From an uncultured Actinomycetes bacterium (lineage in GTDB: Bacteria; Actinomycetota; Acidimicrobiia; Acidimicrobiales; RAAP-2), in contig CAIJYV010000021.1 in the NCBI GenBank assembly GCA_903825035.1, positions 80,367 through 144,366 of the forward strand: 64,000 bases of DNA. Direction: 5' to 3'. The notes under the pieces were generated by a model. It worked only from the letters and a program-made list of their open reading frames with translations. It was not told where the DNA came from and did not search any database. The position numbers were made by a program, and so were the translations under genes. Of the stretch, positions 25,895-34,916 are shown piece by piece. Positions within the stretch are counted from its first letter, which is position 1; each line of letters begins with the position of its first letter.

Positions 25895-27715
25895 ATGTCC
25901 TTACGCACGAACATTCGAAATGTCGCCATTATTGCCCACGTAGACCATGGAAAGACCACACTCGTGGACGCCATGCTGAGACAGACGGGGTCTTTCACCG
26001 CTCATGAGGCGGTCACCGACCGCGTCATGGACTCCGGTGACCTCGAGCGCGAAAAGGGAATCACCATTCTCGCGAAGAACACCGCCGTCCTCTACAAAGA
26101 CCTGATCATTAACATCATCGACACCCCGGGTCACGCTGACTTTGGTGGCGAAGTTGAGCGTGGACTCGCCATGGTTGACGCAGTAGTACTTCTCGTCGAC
26201 GCGGCCGAAGGCCCCCTCCCGCAGACCCGTTTCGTCTTGCGCAAGACCCTCGAAGCACGTCTCCCAGTTGTTCTCCTTATTAACAAGGTTGACCGTCCCG
26301 ACGCTCGTATTGACGAAGTGGTCGCTGAAGTCGAGAACCTCTTCCTCGACCTGGACGCTGACGAAGATCAAATCTCCTTTCCCATCTTGTACGCGAGTGC
26401 TCGACAGGGCTGGGCCTCAACGAACAAGGAAGACACCTCCGGTGACCTCACCCCCTTGTTCAAGGTCATCGAAGACTACGTTCCCGCTCCCGAATACGAA
26501 GAGGGTCACGGACTCCAGGCTCTGGTCTGCAACCTCGACGCCTCGCCGTACCTCGGACGTTTGGCTCTTTGTCGCGTCATCAACGGAACTCTCACCCGTG
26601 GCCAGCGAGTCGCGTGGATGCGCCTCGATGGCACCACCGAGTTCGCGAAGATCACCGAGCTCTTCATTACCAAGGCGCTCGAGCGTCAGCCCGCCGAATC
26701 GGCTGGCCCCGGTGACATTGTGGCCGTGGCTGGATTCGAAGAGATCACCATCGGAGAAACCCTCGCGGACCCCGACAACCCGATTGCTCTCACCCCATTG
26801 ACCGTTGACGAGCCCAGCTTGTCAATGACCATTGGTATCAACACCTCACCACTGAACGGTCAAGAAGGAAAACTCCTCACCGCTCGCGTGGTGAAGGACC
26901 GTTTGGACAAGGAACTGATCGGAAACGTTTCACTTCGCGTGCTCCCCACCGAGCGTCCCGACGCTTGGGAGGTCCAGGGTCGAGGCGAGCTCCAACTCGC
27001 TATCTTGATTGAAACCATGCGTCGCGAAGGCTTCGAGCTCACCGTTGGTAAGCCCCAAGTAGTTACTCGTCAGATCGACGGCAAGCTCCACGAGCCAATC
27101 GAGCACGTCACCATTGACACCCCAGACGAATTCGTCGGCAACATCACCACCCTTCTCGCTACCCGTAAGGGCACCATGGTCGACATGATCAACCACGGAA
27201 CCGGCTGGGTTCGTATGGAATGGCGAATCCCCGCTCGTGGACTTGTTGGTATTCGTACCGAATTCATGACCGAAACTCGTGGTGCGGGAATGATGCACTC
27301 AAACTTCGATGGCTACGCCCCCTGGTTCGGCGACATTCGTCTCCGCCAGAATGGTGTTCTGGTCTCGGACCGCCGTGGTGTCACCACCGCTAACGCGCTG
27401 CTCGATCTAGAAGAGCGTGGGGAATTGTTCGTCGGCGCTGGCGTTGAAGTGTACGAAGGAATGATTGTTGGAGAGAACGCTCGCTCCGAAGAGATGAACG
27501 TAAACCCCACCAAGGAAAAGAAGCTCACCAACATGCGTGCGTCGGGATCTGATCACACCGAAAAGGTCACGCCGCCCACCATCTTGTCGCTCGAGCAGGC
27601 ACTGGAATTCATTGCCGAAGACGAAGCCGTCGAAGTCACCCCGAAGTCAGTGCGACTTCGCAAGGTTATTCTCGACCAGGCCTCACGCGCACGTACTCGT
27701 AAAAAGGGTTCGTAA
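25895..27715 (+). CDS. typA: Ribosome-associated GTPase TypA/BipA
   Basis: A 606-residue translational GTPase acting in 50S assembly and stress adaptation. G motifs are AHVDHGKTT (G1, about 14-22), RGIT-type G2 (here EKGITI), DTPGHADF (G3) and NKVDRPDAR (G4). EF-G-like domains III/V and the TypA-specific C-terminal domain follow, ending RTRKKGS. The ATG at 25895 lies 9 nt after a TAGCGT box, giving a very short leader. Length and motifs are normal for the family. Confidence 0.96.
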   Translation: MSLRTNIRNVAIIAHVDHGKTTLVDAMLRQTGSFTAHEAVTDRVMDSGDLEREKGITILAKNTAVLYKDLIINIIDTPGHADFGGEVERGLAMVDAVVLLVDAAEGPLPQTRFVLRKTLEARLPVVLLINKVDRPDARIDEVVAEVENLFLDLDADEDQISFPILYASARQGWASTNKEDTSGDLTPLFKVIEDYVPAPEYEEGHGLQALVCNLDASPYLGRLALCRVINGTLTRGQRVAWMRLDGTTEFAKITELFITKALERQPAESAGPGDIVAVAGFEEITIGETLADPDNPIALTPLTVDEPSLSMTIGINTSPLNGQEGKLLTARVVKDRLDKELIGNVSLRVLPTERPDAWEVQGRGELQLAILIETMRREGFELTVGKPQVVTRQIDGKLHEPIEHVTIDTPDEFVGNITTLLATRKGTMVDMINHGTGWVRMEWRIPARGLVGIRTEFMTETRGAGMMHSNFDGYAPWFGDIRLRQNGVLVSDRRGVTTANALLDLEERGELFVGAGVEVYEGMIVGENARSEEMNVNPTKEKKLTNMRASGSDHTEKVTPPTILSLEQALEFIAEDEAVEVTPKSVRLRKVILDQASRARTRKKGS

Positions 27716-27738
27716 AAAAGGCCTCTCGCCATTTCGTC

Positions 27739-27744
27739 TAGAAT
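27739..27744 (+). promoter_or_regulatory. -10 element of tRNA-Ser(UGA)
   Basis: TAGAAT on the plus strand ends 7 nt before the mature tRNA 5' end. Confidence 0.5.
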
Positions 27745-27751
27745 GGTTGAC

Positions 27752-27839
27752 GGAGGGGTGACAGAGCGGCCGAATGTACCGGTCTTGAAAACCGGCGTGG
27801 GCTTGCCCACCGTGGGTTCAAATCCCACCCCCTCCGCCA
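27752..27839 (+). tRNA. tRNA-Ser(UGA)
   Basis: An 88-nt tRNA including an encoded CCA. The acceptor is GGAGGGG with CCCCTCC. Anticodon stem CCGGT/ACCGG encloses loop CTTGAAA, giving anticodon TGA. There is a long serine-type variable arm, and the T arm is GTGGG TTCAAAT CCCAC. It lies 36 nt after typA and directly before an accessory stretch. Confidence 0.97.
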
Positions 27840-27909
27840 CGAGGCAAATACAGAATTAGGCGGTATCGGAGATACAGAATTCCGGATTTGATCTGCTCGA
27901 CGAGGTCTT

Positions 27910-28019
27910 TTTGGCGATCACTCGCCAAATGGTGCTTCGGGAGGTGCGACAGCACTTTCGGAGGAGTCGTTAGTCGAAGAGAACCCCCGCTGGGCCGTGA
28001 AAGGTCCAGCGGGGGTTCT
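27910..28019 (+). ncRNA. Candidate structured RNA ending in a terminator
   Basis: Successive hairpins are TTTGGCGA/TCGCCAAA (27910-27917 with 27922-27929), GTGC...GCAC around 27931-27955, and a 14-bp terminator stem (27980-27993 with 28006-28019) followed by TTGTTT. No open reading frame explains them. It could be a small RNA, the processed tail of the tRNA transcript, or a remnant of a mobile element. Confidence 0.35.
27980..28019 (+). terminator. Strong intrinsic terminator
   Basis: AGAACCCCCGCTGG pairs perfectly with CCAGCGGGGGTTCT around a 12-nt loop, then TTGTTTC on the plus strand. It would stop transcription coming from the tRNA-Ser side. Confidence 0.8.
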
Positions 28020-28203
28020 TTGTTTCTAGGTAGCGGGGCGCAGCTAAGTCGTCAGCGGGCGCAAGACGCATAGACGTCACGCTGATAGAACGGCACATCG
28101 TTCACCAGGTCAAAGGTCTTGTAGCGCGCCGCACACACCGAACGAAGAGGGTTGTCAGGAGGGCTGATGACCGATCAGGTGCTGAAACGAATGGCTGAAA
28201 GAC

Positions 28204-29490
28204 TCACGCTCCGAGCAATCCGAGCGGCACGACGGCGATGCCATCGTCGCGGCGGTAAGCCTCTGGTCCCGTGGTTACTACGACGAGGTCGAGAACGCTG
28301 TCGCCAAGGATGTCGCGCAGCCAGTTGAGATGCTTTACGTCATTGGAGCCGACGTTTCCGCCAAGCTTGACCTCTACGCCTAGGACACGGCCTTGATACT
28401 CGATGATGAAGTCGACTTCGTGTCTGCCACCATGGTCGCGCAAGTGGAAGGCCTGAGCACCGGACGATTGAGCGCAAGCGCGTACCGTCAGCGCCACCAA
28501 GGACTCGAAGAGCGCCCCCAAGAGCGTCCCGTCTTGAACGCCAACGCCGCTACCCTCATGGCCGTGCAAGAGATGCTCTCGAGTTCGTTGGAGCAGTCTC
28601 ACAGCGAGCGCAGGATCAGCGAGGTGGTGTTTTGGCGCTGCTCCGAGTTTCTTAAAGTGGTTGCTTCCTGGAAGCCAAGCCTCCAAAGGGTCGAGGATGC
28701 GAAGTTGCGTGAGAAGTTCCGTGTAGGAGCTAGCCGTATTCTTCGATGGCTTGTTGCTCAGCCCCGCACTGGCAGCATCGCGGATCGTCTCCCTAGATGC
28801 AGTTGTCGCAGTCGCTGCTGCGTAAGCCGCCAGCCAGGCTCTTACCGCTGCGGGTCGGTTGACCCTGTAGCCAGCCTCGGGCATGTCGTGGCTGACGATT
28901 CGATCGAGGTATCCATCGAGTTGCTTGGAGAGAGCTCTCCCCGTGAGATGCCGCAGACCTGGAAACCCGCCAGCCATGATCTCGTCGACGTAGTCACTGA
29001 GAGTCAGGGGGCTGCGCCCAGACACGTTTGATTTACCACCTGATAGGAGGTCTTGGAACGACACCGTCGGCGCCCCAACACCTCGCTCATGGAGTGTCAG
29101 CGGTCGAACGCGGACGTCGGCGATTCTGGCTGCCCCAGAGTGTGTCCCTGATAGAGGAGCGGACCCGGTCAGCAAGAACCTCTCGGGTGTGTGATCTTGG
29201 TCGACGATGTTTCTCACTGAGTCCCAGACAGCTGGAACCCGTTGCCACTCGTCAAGGAGAACTGGCGCCTTGTCGAGCGCGATGATATCTGGGTCAGCCT
29301 CTAGCACGGTCCTTTCAGCTGGGCGATCGAGACGGCGCACCGTCCGACACCGCTGCAGCGCCGTTGTGGTCTTCCCCACTCCTTTGGGTCCATCCAAATG
29401 GATGGCAGAGAGCTGAGGAAACAGCACGTCAAGCTCATCGTCAATGACCCGACGTACGTAGCCACCCATCGGGTTGAATGTCTGGGGCAT
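28204..29490 (-). CDS. AAA+ ATPase with DUF4143 domain
   Basis: A 428-residue protein of the AAA_14/DUF4143 group. Walker A is GPKGVGKTT (about 34-42), the Walker B-like segment is APVLLDEWQRVP (about 75), and the sensor-like LLTGSAPL follows. A helical middle is followed by a PD-(D/E)xK-like C-terminus, HEVDFIIEYQGRVLGVEVKLG (about 365-385). The family is common, mobile and poorly understood; no substrate is known. It lies alone between tRNA-Ser and pheA. Three 23-bp direct repeats precede its start and may be its own operators. Confidence 0.85.
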   Translation of the reverse strand: MPQTFNPMGGYVRRVIDDELDVLFPQLSAIHLDGPKGVGKTTTALQRCRTVRRLDRPAERTVLEADPDIIALDKAPVLLDEWQRVPAVWDSVRNIVDQDHTPERFLLTGSAPLSGTHSGAARIADVRVRPLTLHERGVGAPTVSFQDLLSGGKSNVSGRSPLTLSDYVDEIMAGGFPGLRHLTGRALSKQLDGYLDRIVSHDMPEAGYRVNRPAAVRAWLAAYAAATATTASRETIRDAASAGLSNKPSKNTASSYTELLTQLRILDPLEAWLPGSNHFKKLGAAPKHHLADPALAVRLLQRTREHLLHGHEGSGVGVQDGTLLGALFESLVALTVRACAQSSGAQAFHLRDHGGRHEVDFIIEYQGRVLGVEVKLGGNVGSNDVKHLNWLRDILGDSVLDLVVVTTGPEAYRRDDGIAVVPLGLLGA

Positions 29491-29982
29491 GTGCCTCCCT
29501 GTCTCGAGCTCCGGTCATCATACTAGTCTATTTCTGCAAAACATACTAGGATGTTTATGCAAAACATACTCATTCGTTTATGCAGTCAGGGGCTAGGGGC
29601 CACTGACATCAACAATCCTCCGCCCCGGCGAGCTCAGGTGAGCAACCTGGGCCGAGAGGACCGAGGCCTGCTCCTGAAGACTGAAGTGAATGGTAGGTCC
29701 TCTCGTGATACCCCCCCCCGCTTGCAGGTTCGTCGTCAACAGCTCATAACGAGACTCGATTTTCATTGCAGTAATCCAAGAGGAGCCGCTTCTCGGTCGA
29801 AAATTGTCGTCGTTGATCGTTGTCACAAAGGTTGGCGATCGGGACCGGGTCCTGCGAACCCGACTGAGAAATTTGATGTTTGGCTTTGAAAAAAGGTCTT
29901 GCTTGGCCTGAAAAGTGCCGACACCACTTGGGGTCGGGACTTGTGTTTTCGTCTCGCCCCTTAGCTGTAGAGGTGGAGCAAA
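29491..29982. other. Intergenic stretch between ATPase gene and pheA
   Basis: 492 nt, apart from the 23-bp repeats at its left end, without a gene I can support. Open frames of 77 and 112 codons exist but have no family-like sequence, start signal or neighbour logic. A run of nine C occurs at 29711-29719. A weak hairpin (CCGAC/GTCGG near 29918-29937) lies just after the pheA 3' end on the opposite strand. Confidence 0.5.
29519..29587. repeat. Three tandem 23-bp direct repeats upstream of the DUF4143 ATPase
   Basis: Units at 29519-29541, 29542-29564 and 29565-29587 share CATACT at the start and TGCA near the end; units 1 and 2 also share the following AG. The pattern is CATACTAG-N2-T-(G)TTTATGCAAAA with drift. 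They lie 29 to 97 bp upstream of the ATPase start, in its promoter, so operator sites for repression are a natural reading. Confidence 0.75.
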
Positions 29983-30888
29983 TTAAGAAATTAAACCCTT
30001 AATTTGCCGCACCCATTCGTCAGCCCGAAGTCGAGCTTGTTCGACATCACCGCGGCGTTCTTGGGATTGCTCACCAGTTACCGGGTACGAGCCTAAGAAC
30101 TTGACTCGGGCCAAATGAGCCTGCAAGTCAATGAGACAATCGCTCACCACGTCATCTCCAATGTGGCCTTCAAATTCGATGACAAAGCAATAGTTCCCCA
30201 AACCTTGTTTGGTGGGTCGACTTTCTAATCGAGTGAGGTTGATGTCGCGAGCTGCAAATCTACCCAAAATGCCAAAGAGTGATCCTGGCCTGTCGGCATC
30301 TTGGAAGCAGACAATCGAGGTTCGATCCTGACCCGTTGGTGAAGCTATTCGATTCTTTTCCACTACCACGAACTTGGTGGCGTTCGCACCGTGATCGGCA
30401 ATGTCATTCGCGATTGAATCAAGCCCAAAGATCTCCCCGGCCAGTAGAGATCCCACGGCCGCCCACTTTTCTGAACTTTCGGAAACCTCACGAGCGGCCT
30501 GGGAGGTGGACCCGGTTTCTACGGTGGCGAGGCCACGGCTCGCCAAATAATTACGGACTTGGCCCAAAGCGTGGACGTAGCTGCGAACACTCGTTACTTC
30601 ATCGATTGCCACACCAGGCTTTGCCAATAGGTGAAGCGAAATAGGGAGGATTAATTCGTGAACAATGTATAGATCATGATCGAAGACGAGTCCGTCGATG
30701 GTGGCGGCCACGGTCCCTTCCAGGGCGTTTTCCAACGGAACTAACGCTTGGGCTATTTCGCCGTCACTTACTGCCGCTAAAAGATCGGCCAGGCTGCGAT
30801 ACGCGACGGAGTCCTGTGCGCCCAAAGTGAGGGTGGCTTCGTGGGAAAAAGAGCCTTCGGGGCCAAGAAATCCAATACTTCGCGACAT
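29983..30888 (-). CDS. pheA: Prephenate dehydratase PheA
   Basis: Converts prephenate to phenylpyruvate for phenylalanine synthesis. The 301-residue protein has a prephenate dehydratase domain (about 1-180), with FLGPEGSFSHEAT, ALVPLENALEGTV and the catalytic Thr segment DHGANATKFVVV. An ACT regulatory domain follows (DRPGSLFGILGRFAARDINLTRLESRPTK, then YCFVIEFEGH). The ATG at 30888 lies 6 nt after a TAGCAT box. Phenylalanine feedback through the ACT domain is expected for the family. Confidence 0.95.
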   Translation of the reverse strand: MSRSIGFLGPEGSFSHEATLTLGAQDSVAYRSLADLLAAVSDGEIAQALVPLENALEGTVAATIDGLVFDHDLYIVHELILPISLHLLAKPGVAIDEVTSVRSYVHALGQVRNYLASRGLATVETGSTSQAAREVSESSEKWAAVGSLLAGEIFGLDSIANDIADHGANATKFVVVEKNRIASPTGQDRTSIVCFQDADRPGSLFGILGRFAARDINLTRLESRPTKQGLGNYCFVIEFEGHIGDDVVSDCLIDLQAHLARVKFLGSYPVTGEQSQERRGDVEQARLRADEWVRQIKGLIS

Positions 30889-30894
30889 AGGTAA

Positions 30895-30900
30895 ATGCTA
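30895..30900 (-). promoter_or_regulatory. pheA: -10 element of leaderless pheA promoter
   Basis: TAGCAT on the minus strand, 6 nt before the pheA ATG. Confidence 0.6.
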
Positions 30901-30983
30901 GTTGAAGCCCAATTTTGCACTTTTAATCAGCACCATGCCAAAAGAGTGCCTACGATAGCAAGGGACCGATTTGGGAGGTACTA

Positions 30984-32354
30984 ATGACCCACAAGCTATT
31001 TACCTATGACGACAAGTTTGCGCAAGCGATCTTCAAATACTGCGCCGAACGGTTGGCGATGGACCCAGTCCCCCTTGATTACGGAAGCCTCCACTCCGTT
31101 CCCGACTCCGTGCTGAAGGGTCTTATTTCCGAATCTGGTAGATCGCCAGAAGAGGTCTTGGCAATCTTCCGCGATGAGCTCGCCCCGGCTGTGGTGTCGA
31201 TTGACTCACCCGGCTTCTTGGCATTTATTCCCAATGCTCCGACCAAAAACTCACTTCTCTTTGACATGGTCGTTGCGTGCTCGGGCCTCAATGGAACTTC
31301 CTGGCTCGAAGCCGAGGGTGTTGTGGTCGCCGAGAACCAAGCGCTTGAGTTCCTCGCCGGCCGAGTTGGCCTCCCGCAGGGTTCCGGTGGCGCGTTCGTA
31401 TCGGGTGGATCGGTGGGAAACCTTTCGGGCCTCACCGTTGGACGTGATGTTGGACGTGCCCGTCACCCCGAGTTAAAGCCCTGGGAGGTGCGTTTCGCCA
31501 TTTCCGCTGATGCTCACTCGAGTGTCGGTAAGGCGCTCCACGTACTCGGGGTTGAACCCTTATACGTCCCGACCGACAACCACCGCATGACCGTTGAGAA
31601 CCTACGGGCCGCGCTCGCCAATGATCCGCATCCCGAAACTGTGGTCGGCATCGTTGCCACGTGTGGAACGACTAACGCTGGCATTATCGACGACCTCGAA
31701 GGCGTGGGGGCATACGCTCGCGAACACAATCTCTGGTTCCACGTTGATGGGGCCTATGGTGGCGCCGCCATCTTCGCTCCGAGCATGCACGAGGTTGTCA
31801 AGGGTCTCCGCCACGCCGACAGCTTTATTGTGGACCCTCACAAGTGGCTTTTCGCGCCTCTGGACTGCTGTGCTCTGTTGTACCGCGACCCCACGACCGC
31901 CCGAAAGGTATTGGCACAACAGGCGGGGTACCTGGACATTTTGCACGGCGATGATGACGCGGACTACAAGTGGAACCCATCGGACTTTGGTATTCACCTC
32001 TCGCGTCGCGCGCGGGGATTGCCCTTCTGGTTCTCACTCGTCACCAACGGTGTCGCCGCCTACGAAAGTGCCGTCGAAGCGGGCATCGATCTCGCGACCA
32101 TGGCCGCCAAAAAGATCGAAGCGTTGGAGTATCTCGAGATGGTTCGACCCGAAAGCCTCTCTATTGTTCTGTTCCGCCGACGGGGCTGGTCAGACGCTCA
32201 GTACAACGAGTGGTCGCGCCAGTTGTTGCAAGACCAGATTGCTTTCGTCACCCCAACTAAGTGGGAAGGTGAAACAGTGGCCCGTTTGGCCTTCTTACAC
32301 CCAGACACCAGCGAAGCCATGGTTGACGCCATTTTGGCCTCAATGGCGGACTAG
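30984..32354 (+). CDS. PLP-dependent group II amino-acid decarboxylase
   Basis: A 456-residue decarboxylase of the aromatic/glutamate type. The PLP-stacking region is SSVGKALHVLGV, the Asp binding the pyridine N is in WFHVDGAYGG, and the Schiff-base Lys is in FIVDPHKWLF (about 290). The substrate cannot be read from sequence; relatives act on tyrosine, tryptophan, glutamate or diamino acids. GGGAGG lies 5 nt before the ATG, and a TACGAT box at 30951 may be the -10. It faces an agmatinase gene and overlaps it by 4 nt at the stops, which makes an amine or polyamine role worth testing. Confidence 0.9.
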   Translation: MTHKLFTYDDKFAQAIFKYCAERLAMDPVPLDYGSLHSVPDSVLKGLISESGRSPEEVLAIFRDELAPAVVSIDSPGFLAFIPNAPTKNSLLFDMVVACSGLNGTSWLEAEGVVVAENQALEFLAGRVGLPQGSGGAFVSGGSVGNLSGLTVGRDVGRARHPELKPWEVRFAISADAHSSVGKALHVLGVEPLYVPTDNHRMTVENLRAALANDPHPETVVGIVATCGTTNAGIIDDLEGVGAYAREHNLWFHVDGAYGGAAIFAPSMHEVVKGLRHADSFIVDPHKWLFAPLDCCALLYRDPTTARKVLAQQAGYLDILHGDDDADYKWNPSDFGIHLSRRARGLPFWFSLVTNGVAAYESAVEAGIDLATMAAKKIEALEYLEMVRPESLSIVLFRRRGWSDAQYNEWSRQLLQDQIAFVTPTKWEGETVARLAFLHPDTSEAMVDAILASMAD

Positions 32355-33364
32355 CGGTCCTTTAACAGCGGGTCTTCTGGGCGGCGAGTCTTTTCGCCGC
32401 GATCGTGACTCTTCTTCCACGCTAAGCCGCCGAGTGCTTCGAGCACAACGCGGTTACCCAAGTAGGCCGTGATCTCAGCGTGGTCGTAGGGGGGCGAAAC
32501 TTCAACAACATCAATGCCCGCGAGGTTCGTCTCCATTGAGATGCGACGAATTGCGTCCAGCAATTGCCGTGAGGTCAGGCCACCCGGTTCGGGTGTCCCG
32601 GTGCCCGGTGCTGAGCCTGGATCGACAACATCGACATCCACCGATAAGAAAACTGCGTCGCAGTCGGTCTTGGCCAAAGCAATCGCTTCGTCAAGTACCG
32701 CGTCAAGTCCTCGGGCCACAATTTCACCCATCTCGAAGCTGCGCATGCCCTGTTCGGCCATCCAGTGAAGCGTCTCTGGTTCTGGCCAGTATCCTCGGAG
32801 TCCAATTTGAATGAAACGATCCCCTCGGCAGGCGCCAGACTCAATCAGTCGACGCATGGGAGTTCCGTGCCCGTGCAATGAGCCGAACTGGGTATCACCG
32901 GTATCGGCGTGAGCGTCAAAGTGAAGTACCGCTACCCTTCCCCATCCCACGTGACGCGCAATTCCCGTCACGTCTGGCAGGGCAATGGTGTGATCACCAC
33001 CGAGAATTACCGGCACTACTCCCGCCGCCGCAATTTCGGTAACGCGTTCTTCGAGTCGCTTCAAAGAGAGTTCAGTGTCTCCCGAAGGCATCTCCACATC
33101 GCCGAGGTCGACAACATTCAGCTCGACTAGTGGATCCACCCCGAGCGCCATTGAAGGCCTCATTCCATCGTGAGGCAGGTAATCGGTGGTGCGGATGGCC
33201 TGGGGGCCGAAGCGAGTTCCCGAACGATAAGAGGTGCCCCCATCAAATGGCGCGCCAATAATTACCGCACTCGAGTCTTGCCACTCAGCACGGACGTCGG
33301 GATCGGCCGCTGGTACGCCGAGAAAGGTCGCGTCAGGGCCGTAGAGATTGCCAATTCGAGCCAT
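32351..33364 (-). CDS. speB: Agmatinase/ureohydrolase
   Basis: A 337-residue binuclear Mn enzyme of the arginase/agmatinase family, predicted to split agmatine to putrescine and urea. Metal motifs are GGDHTIALP, LHFDAHADTGD and SVDVDVVDPGSAPGTGTPEPGG. The C-terminus is extended by about 20 polar residues. Guanidinobutyrase or another guanidino acid hydrolase is possible. The ATG at 33364 has GAGG at 8-nt spacing. It converges with the decarboxylase gene with shared CTAG stops. Confidence 0.88.
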   Translation of the reverse strand: MARIGNLYGPDATFLGVPAADPDVRAEWQDSSAVIIGAPFDGGTSYRSGTRFGPQAIRTTDYLPHDGMRPSMALGVDPLVELNVVDLGDVEMPSGDTELSLKRLEERVTEIAAAGVVPVILGGDHTIALPDVTGIARHVGWGRVAVLHFDAHADTGDTQFGSLHGHGTPMRRLIESGACRGDRFIQIGLRGYWPEPETLHWMAEQGMRSFEMGEIVARGLDAVLDEAIALAKTDCDAVFLSVDVDVVDPGSAPGTGTPEPGGLTSRQLLDAIRRISMETNLAGIDVVEVSPPYDHAEITAYLGNRVVLEALGGLAWKKSHDRGEKTRRPEDPLLKDR

Positions 33365-33424
33365 TACACAAACCTCACTTCAGTACGCACAGTGCGACTA
33401 TCGAACAAATTCCAAGTTAACCGA

Positions 33425-34432
33425 TTAGGGGGTAACGGTTGGGCGGTACGGGGCGTCAAGCAACTCCACCCACGTTTGACCCGGATTCATCCTCAAGGGC
33501 TTACCGGTCAGGGTCTTGTACATAATGACATCCGCTTTGCTGGCACCGCGCGACCAAGTGCCATCAACCTCTTTACCGTTGATAAAGACTTGGACGTTTC
33601 CTGATCCCTGCAAATTCGCGTACGAAGACATTGTGCCAATTCCATTGACGTAGGTGGCTTCCATTACCACGAGGTTCTTCGGCGATTCGCGCACACCGGT
33701 GCCGGTCACGTCAGGCTGGCCAAACAAGGTTCGGTCCCATGACTTAGTCGTTTTATTCCAGGTCCACGTCACTGGGTAGATGCTTGGGAATGGCACCACA
33801 ACCTTCGAAACAGCTTTGCCCTTCACCTTGGTGCCCGGTTTCAGGTACTGGAAGAGGGCCGGTGGTGGTGTTGGTGACGCCTTAAAGGTAAAGAGACCAG
33901 CGCCACGTGCATAGAGATTATGCGGGGCGTAGCGGTGAGGGTCTCGGAACATTGCGGTCCCGGCCGTTGATTCGGTAATCAATCGAGTTGGGGATTGGCG
34001 AATGCTGTTGATCGCGTATTGAGCGCCGCCCGAGAAAGCGAAGAGTCCGCCGAGCGGCCAGACAATTTGGGTGTCGGTTGGACGTACCGAACGGACTGGT
34101 CCAATCTTCACGGGAACCTGTGAGTTAAAAATAGCGGCGAGTCGGGTGATCCCGCCATTGACGATTTCCTCGTAGACCACGTCAGCCTGGTCCACTCCCC
34201 ACTGCGGAAGCGCATCAGGAGTGTTTTCGACCTTCACTAAGAGCGAAGGTCGAGTGACTGAGAGTCGAGTCGTATCGACGGTTCCGCTCAATGGAGCGAT
34301 CGGGTACGGAATGGTGGTGGTGGTTGTAGTTGTCGTTGCTGTAGCAAGGAACTTGTGCTTCAAAGTTGGGCCGTAGTAGACCCCCGCTGCTCCAATGACC
34401 GCAATAAGGACTAAGGCAACGATTTTCTTCAT
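33425..34432 (-). CDS. DUF3048 (YerB-like) exported protein
   Basis: A 335-residue exported or membrane-anchored protein with an N-terminal hydrophobic segment (about 4-22) but no lipobox Cys. A short Thr run (about 32-40) precedes the two DUF3048 domains. Family marks are PSLLVKVENTPDALPQWGVDQADVVYE, RLAAIFNSQVPVKIGPVRSVRPTD and a C-terminal GQTWVELL. The family has no proven function; structure-based ideas involve the envelope. The ATG follows a TACATT box with 6-nt spacing, so it is probably leaderless. Confidence 0.87.
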   Translation of the reverse strand: MKKIVALVLIAVIGAAGVYYGPTLKHKFLATATTTTTTTTIPYPIAPLSGTVDTTRLSVTRPSLLVKVENTPDALPQWGVDQADVVYEEIVNGGITRLAAIFNSQVPVKIGPVRSVRPTDTQIVWPLGGLFAFSGGAQYAINSIRQSPTRLITESTAGTAMFRDPHRYAPHNLYARGAGLFTFKASPTPPPALFQYLKPGTKVKGKAVSKVVVPFPSIYPVTWTWNKTTKSWDRTLFGQPDVTGTGVRESPKNLVVMEATYVNGIGTMSSYANLQGSGNVQVFINGKEVDGTWSRGASKADVIMYKTLTGKPLRMNPGQTWVELLDAPYRPTVTP

Positions 34433-34438
34433 ACTGCC

Positions 34439-34444
34439 AATGTA
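34439..34444 (-). promoter_or_regulatory. -10 element of leaderless DUF3048 gene
   Basis: TACATT on the minus strand, 6 nt before the ATG at 34432. Confidence 0.5.
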
Positions 34445-34460
34445 ATCGGCGAATTAGTAA

Positions 34461-34916
34461 CTATTGCAATGTTTTGAAGATAACTGTGTGCGGGAGCTGT
34501 GTGTAGGGACTCATATGTTCTGATCCAGGAATGATTTCCCAGCCCAGACGCTGATAAAAGCCCAACGCGGTATCTCGGCCATTGGCCCAAATCTCCTCAA
34601 CACCGCGCAACGTCAGTGAATCGCACACTGTGGTGAGAACTATTGCCCCTAGGCCCTGACCTTGAACTTCGAAATCGGTTGCCATGTACCGGAGTTGGTA
34701 ACTCTTACGTTCAGGATCGATGGGTGAGGTCGATGGATAGACCGAGGCACACACCACAATCTGACCATTCAGGACTCCCGCGTAGTGTTCAGCGCTACTT
34801 TCAGAGTCTCGAGGGTCCCCCACTTCGGCCGCCGGGTCATTGCCTCGCAGGACTCGTCGACGCAGGTCGTGCAGCTCTTCGCTACTAACCCTCTTTGTTT
34901 CGAGACGCTCAGGCAA
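34461..34916 (-). CDS. GNAT family N-acetyltransferase
   Basis: A 151-residue GNAT enzyme. The acetyl-CoA site is MATDFEVQGQGLGAIVL (Q/R-x2-G-x-G/A), followed by the motif GRDTALGFYQRLGW near the C-terminus. The substrate is unknown. I chose the TTG at 34916, which overlaps the upstream GNAT gene by 8 nt and follows GGAG at about 2-3 nt spacing; an open frame reaching 35012 lies within the neighbour. It is the last gene of a PaiB-GNAT-GNAT set. Confidence 0.78.
   Translation of the reverse strand: MPERLETKRVSSEELHDLRRRVLRGNDPAAEVGDPRDSESSAEHYAGVLNGQIVVCASVYPSTSPIDPERKSYQLRYMATDFEVQGQGLGAIVLTTVCDSLTLRGVEEIWANGRDTALGFYQRLGWEIIPGSEHMSPYTQLPHTVIFKTLQ

Larger units (their letters stand above)
27840..28203. 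other. Gene-poor stretch after tRNA-Ser
   Basis: No convincing gene. It holds a 10-bp direct repeat (ATACAGAATT at 27848-27857 and 27872-27881), a string of hairpins ending in a strong terminator (see 27910-28019), and a short open frame on the minus strand (about 28032-28150) that could be the tail of a decayed gene. I saw no copy of the tRNA 3' end that would mark an integration site. Confidence 0.5.

Noticed and set aside
28032..28150. Short minus-strand frame ending in a protein-like tail (YKTFDLVNDV)
   Set aside because: About 38 codons with no start signal or recognisable family; it may be a decayed gene end but cannot be supported as a feature.
29711..29719. Run of nine C as a phase-variation tract
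   Set aside because: It is not inside a supported gene or promoter, so no switching target can be named.
29551..29889. 112- and 77-codon open frames in the pheA-side gap
   Set aside because: Composition is unlike the neighbouring proteins, with no leaderless box, no ribosome binding site and no family pattern.
27815..29982. Attachment-site duplication of the tRNA-Ser 3' end
   Set aside because: I scanned for the TTCAAATCCCACC and CCCTCCGCCA segments downstream and found no second copy; no integrase gene is present.
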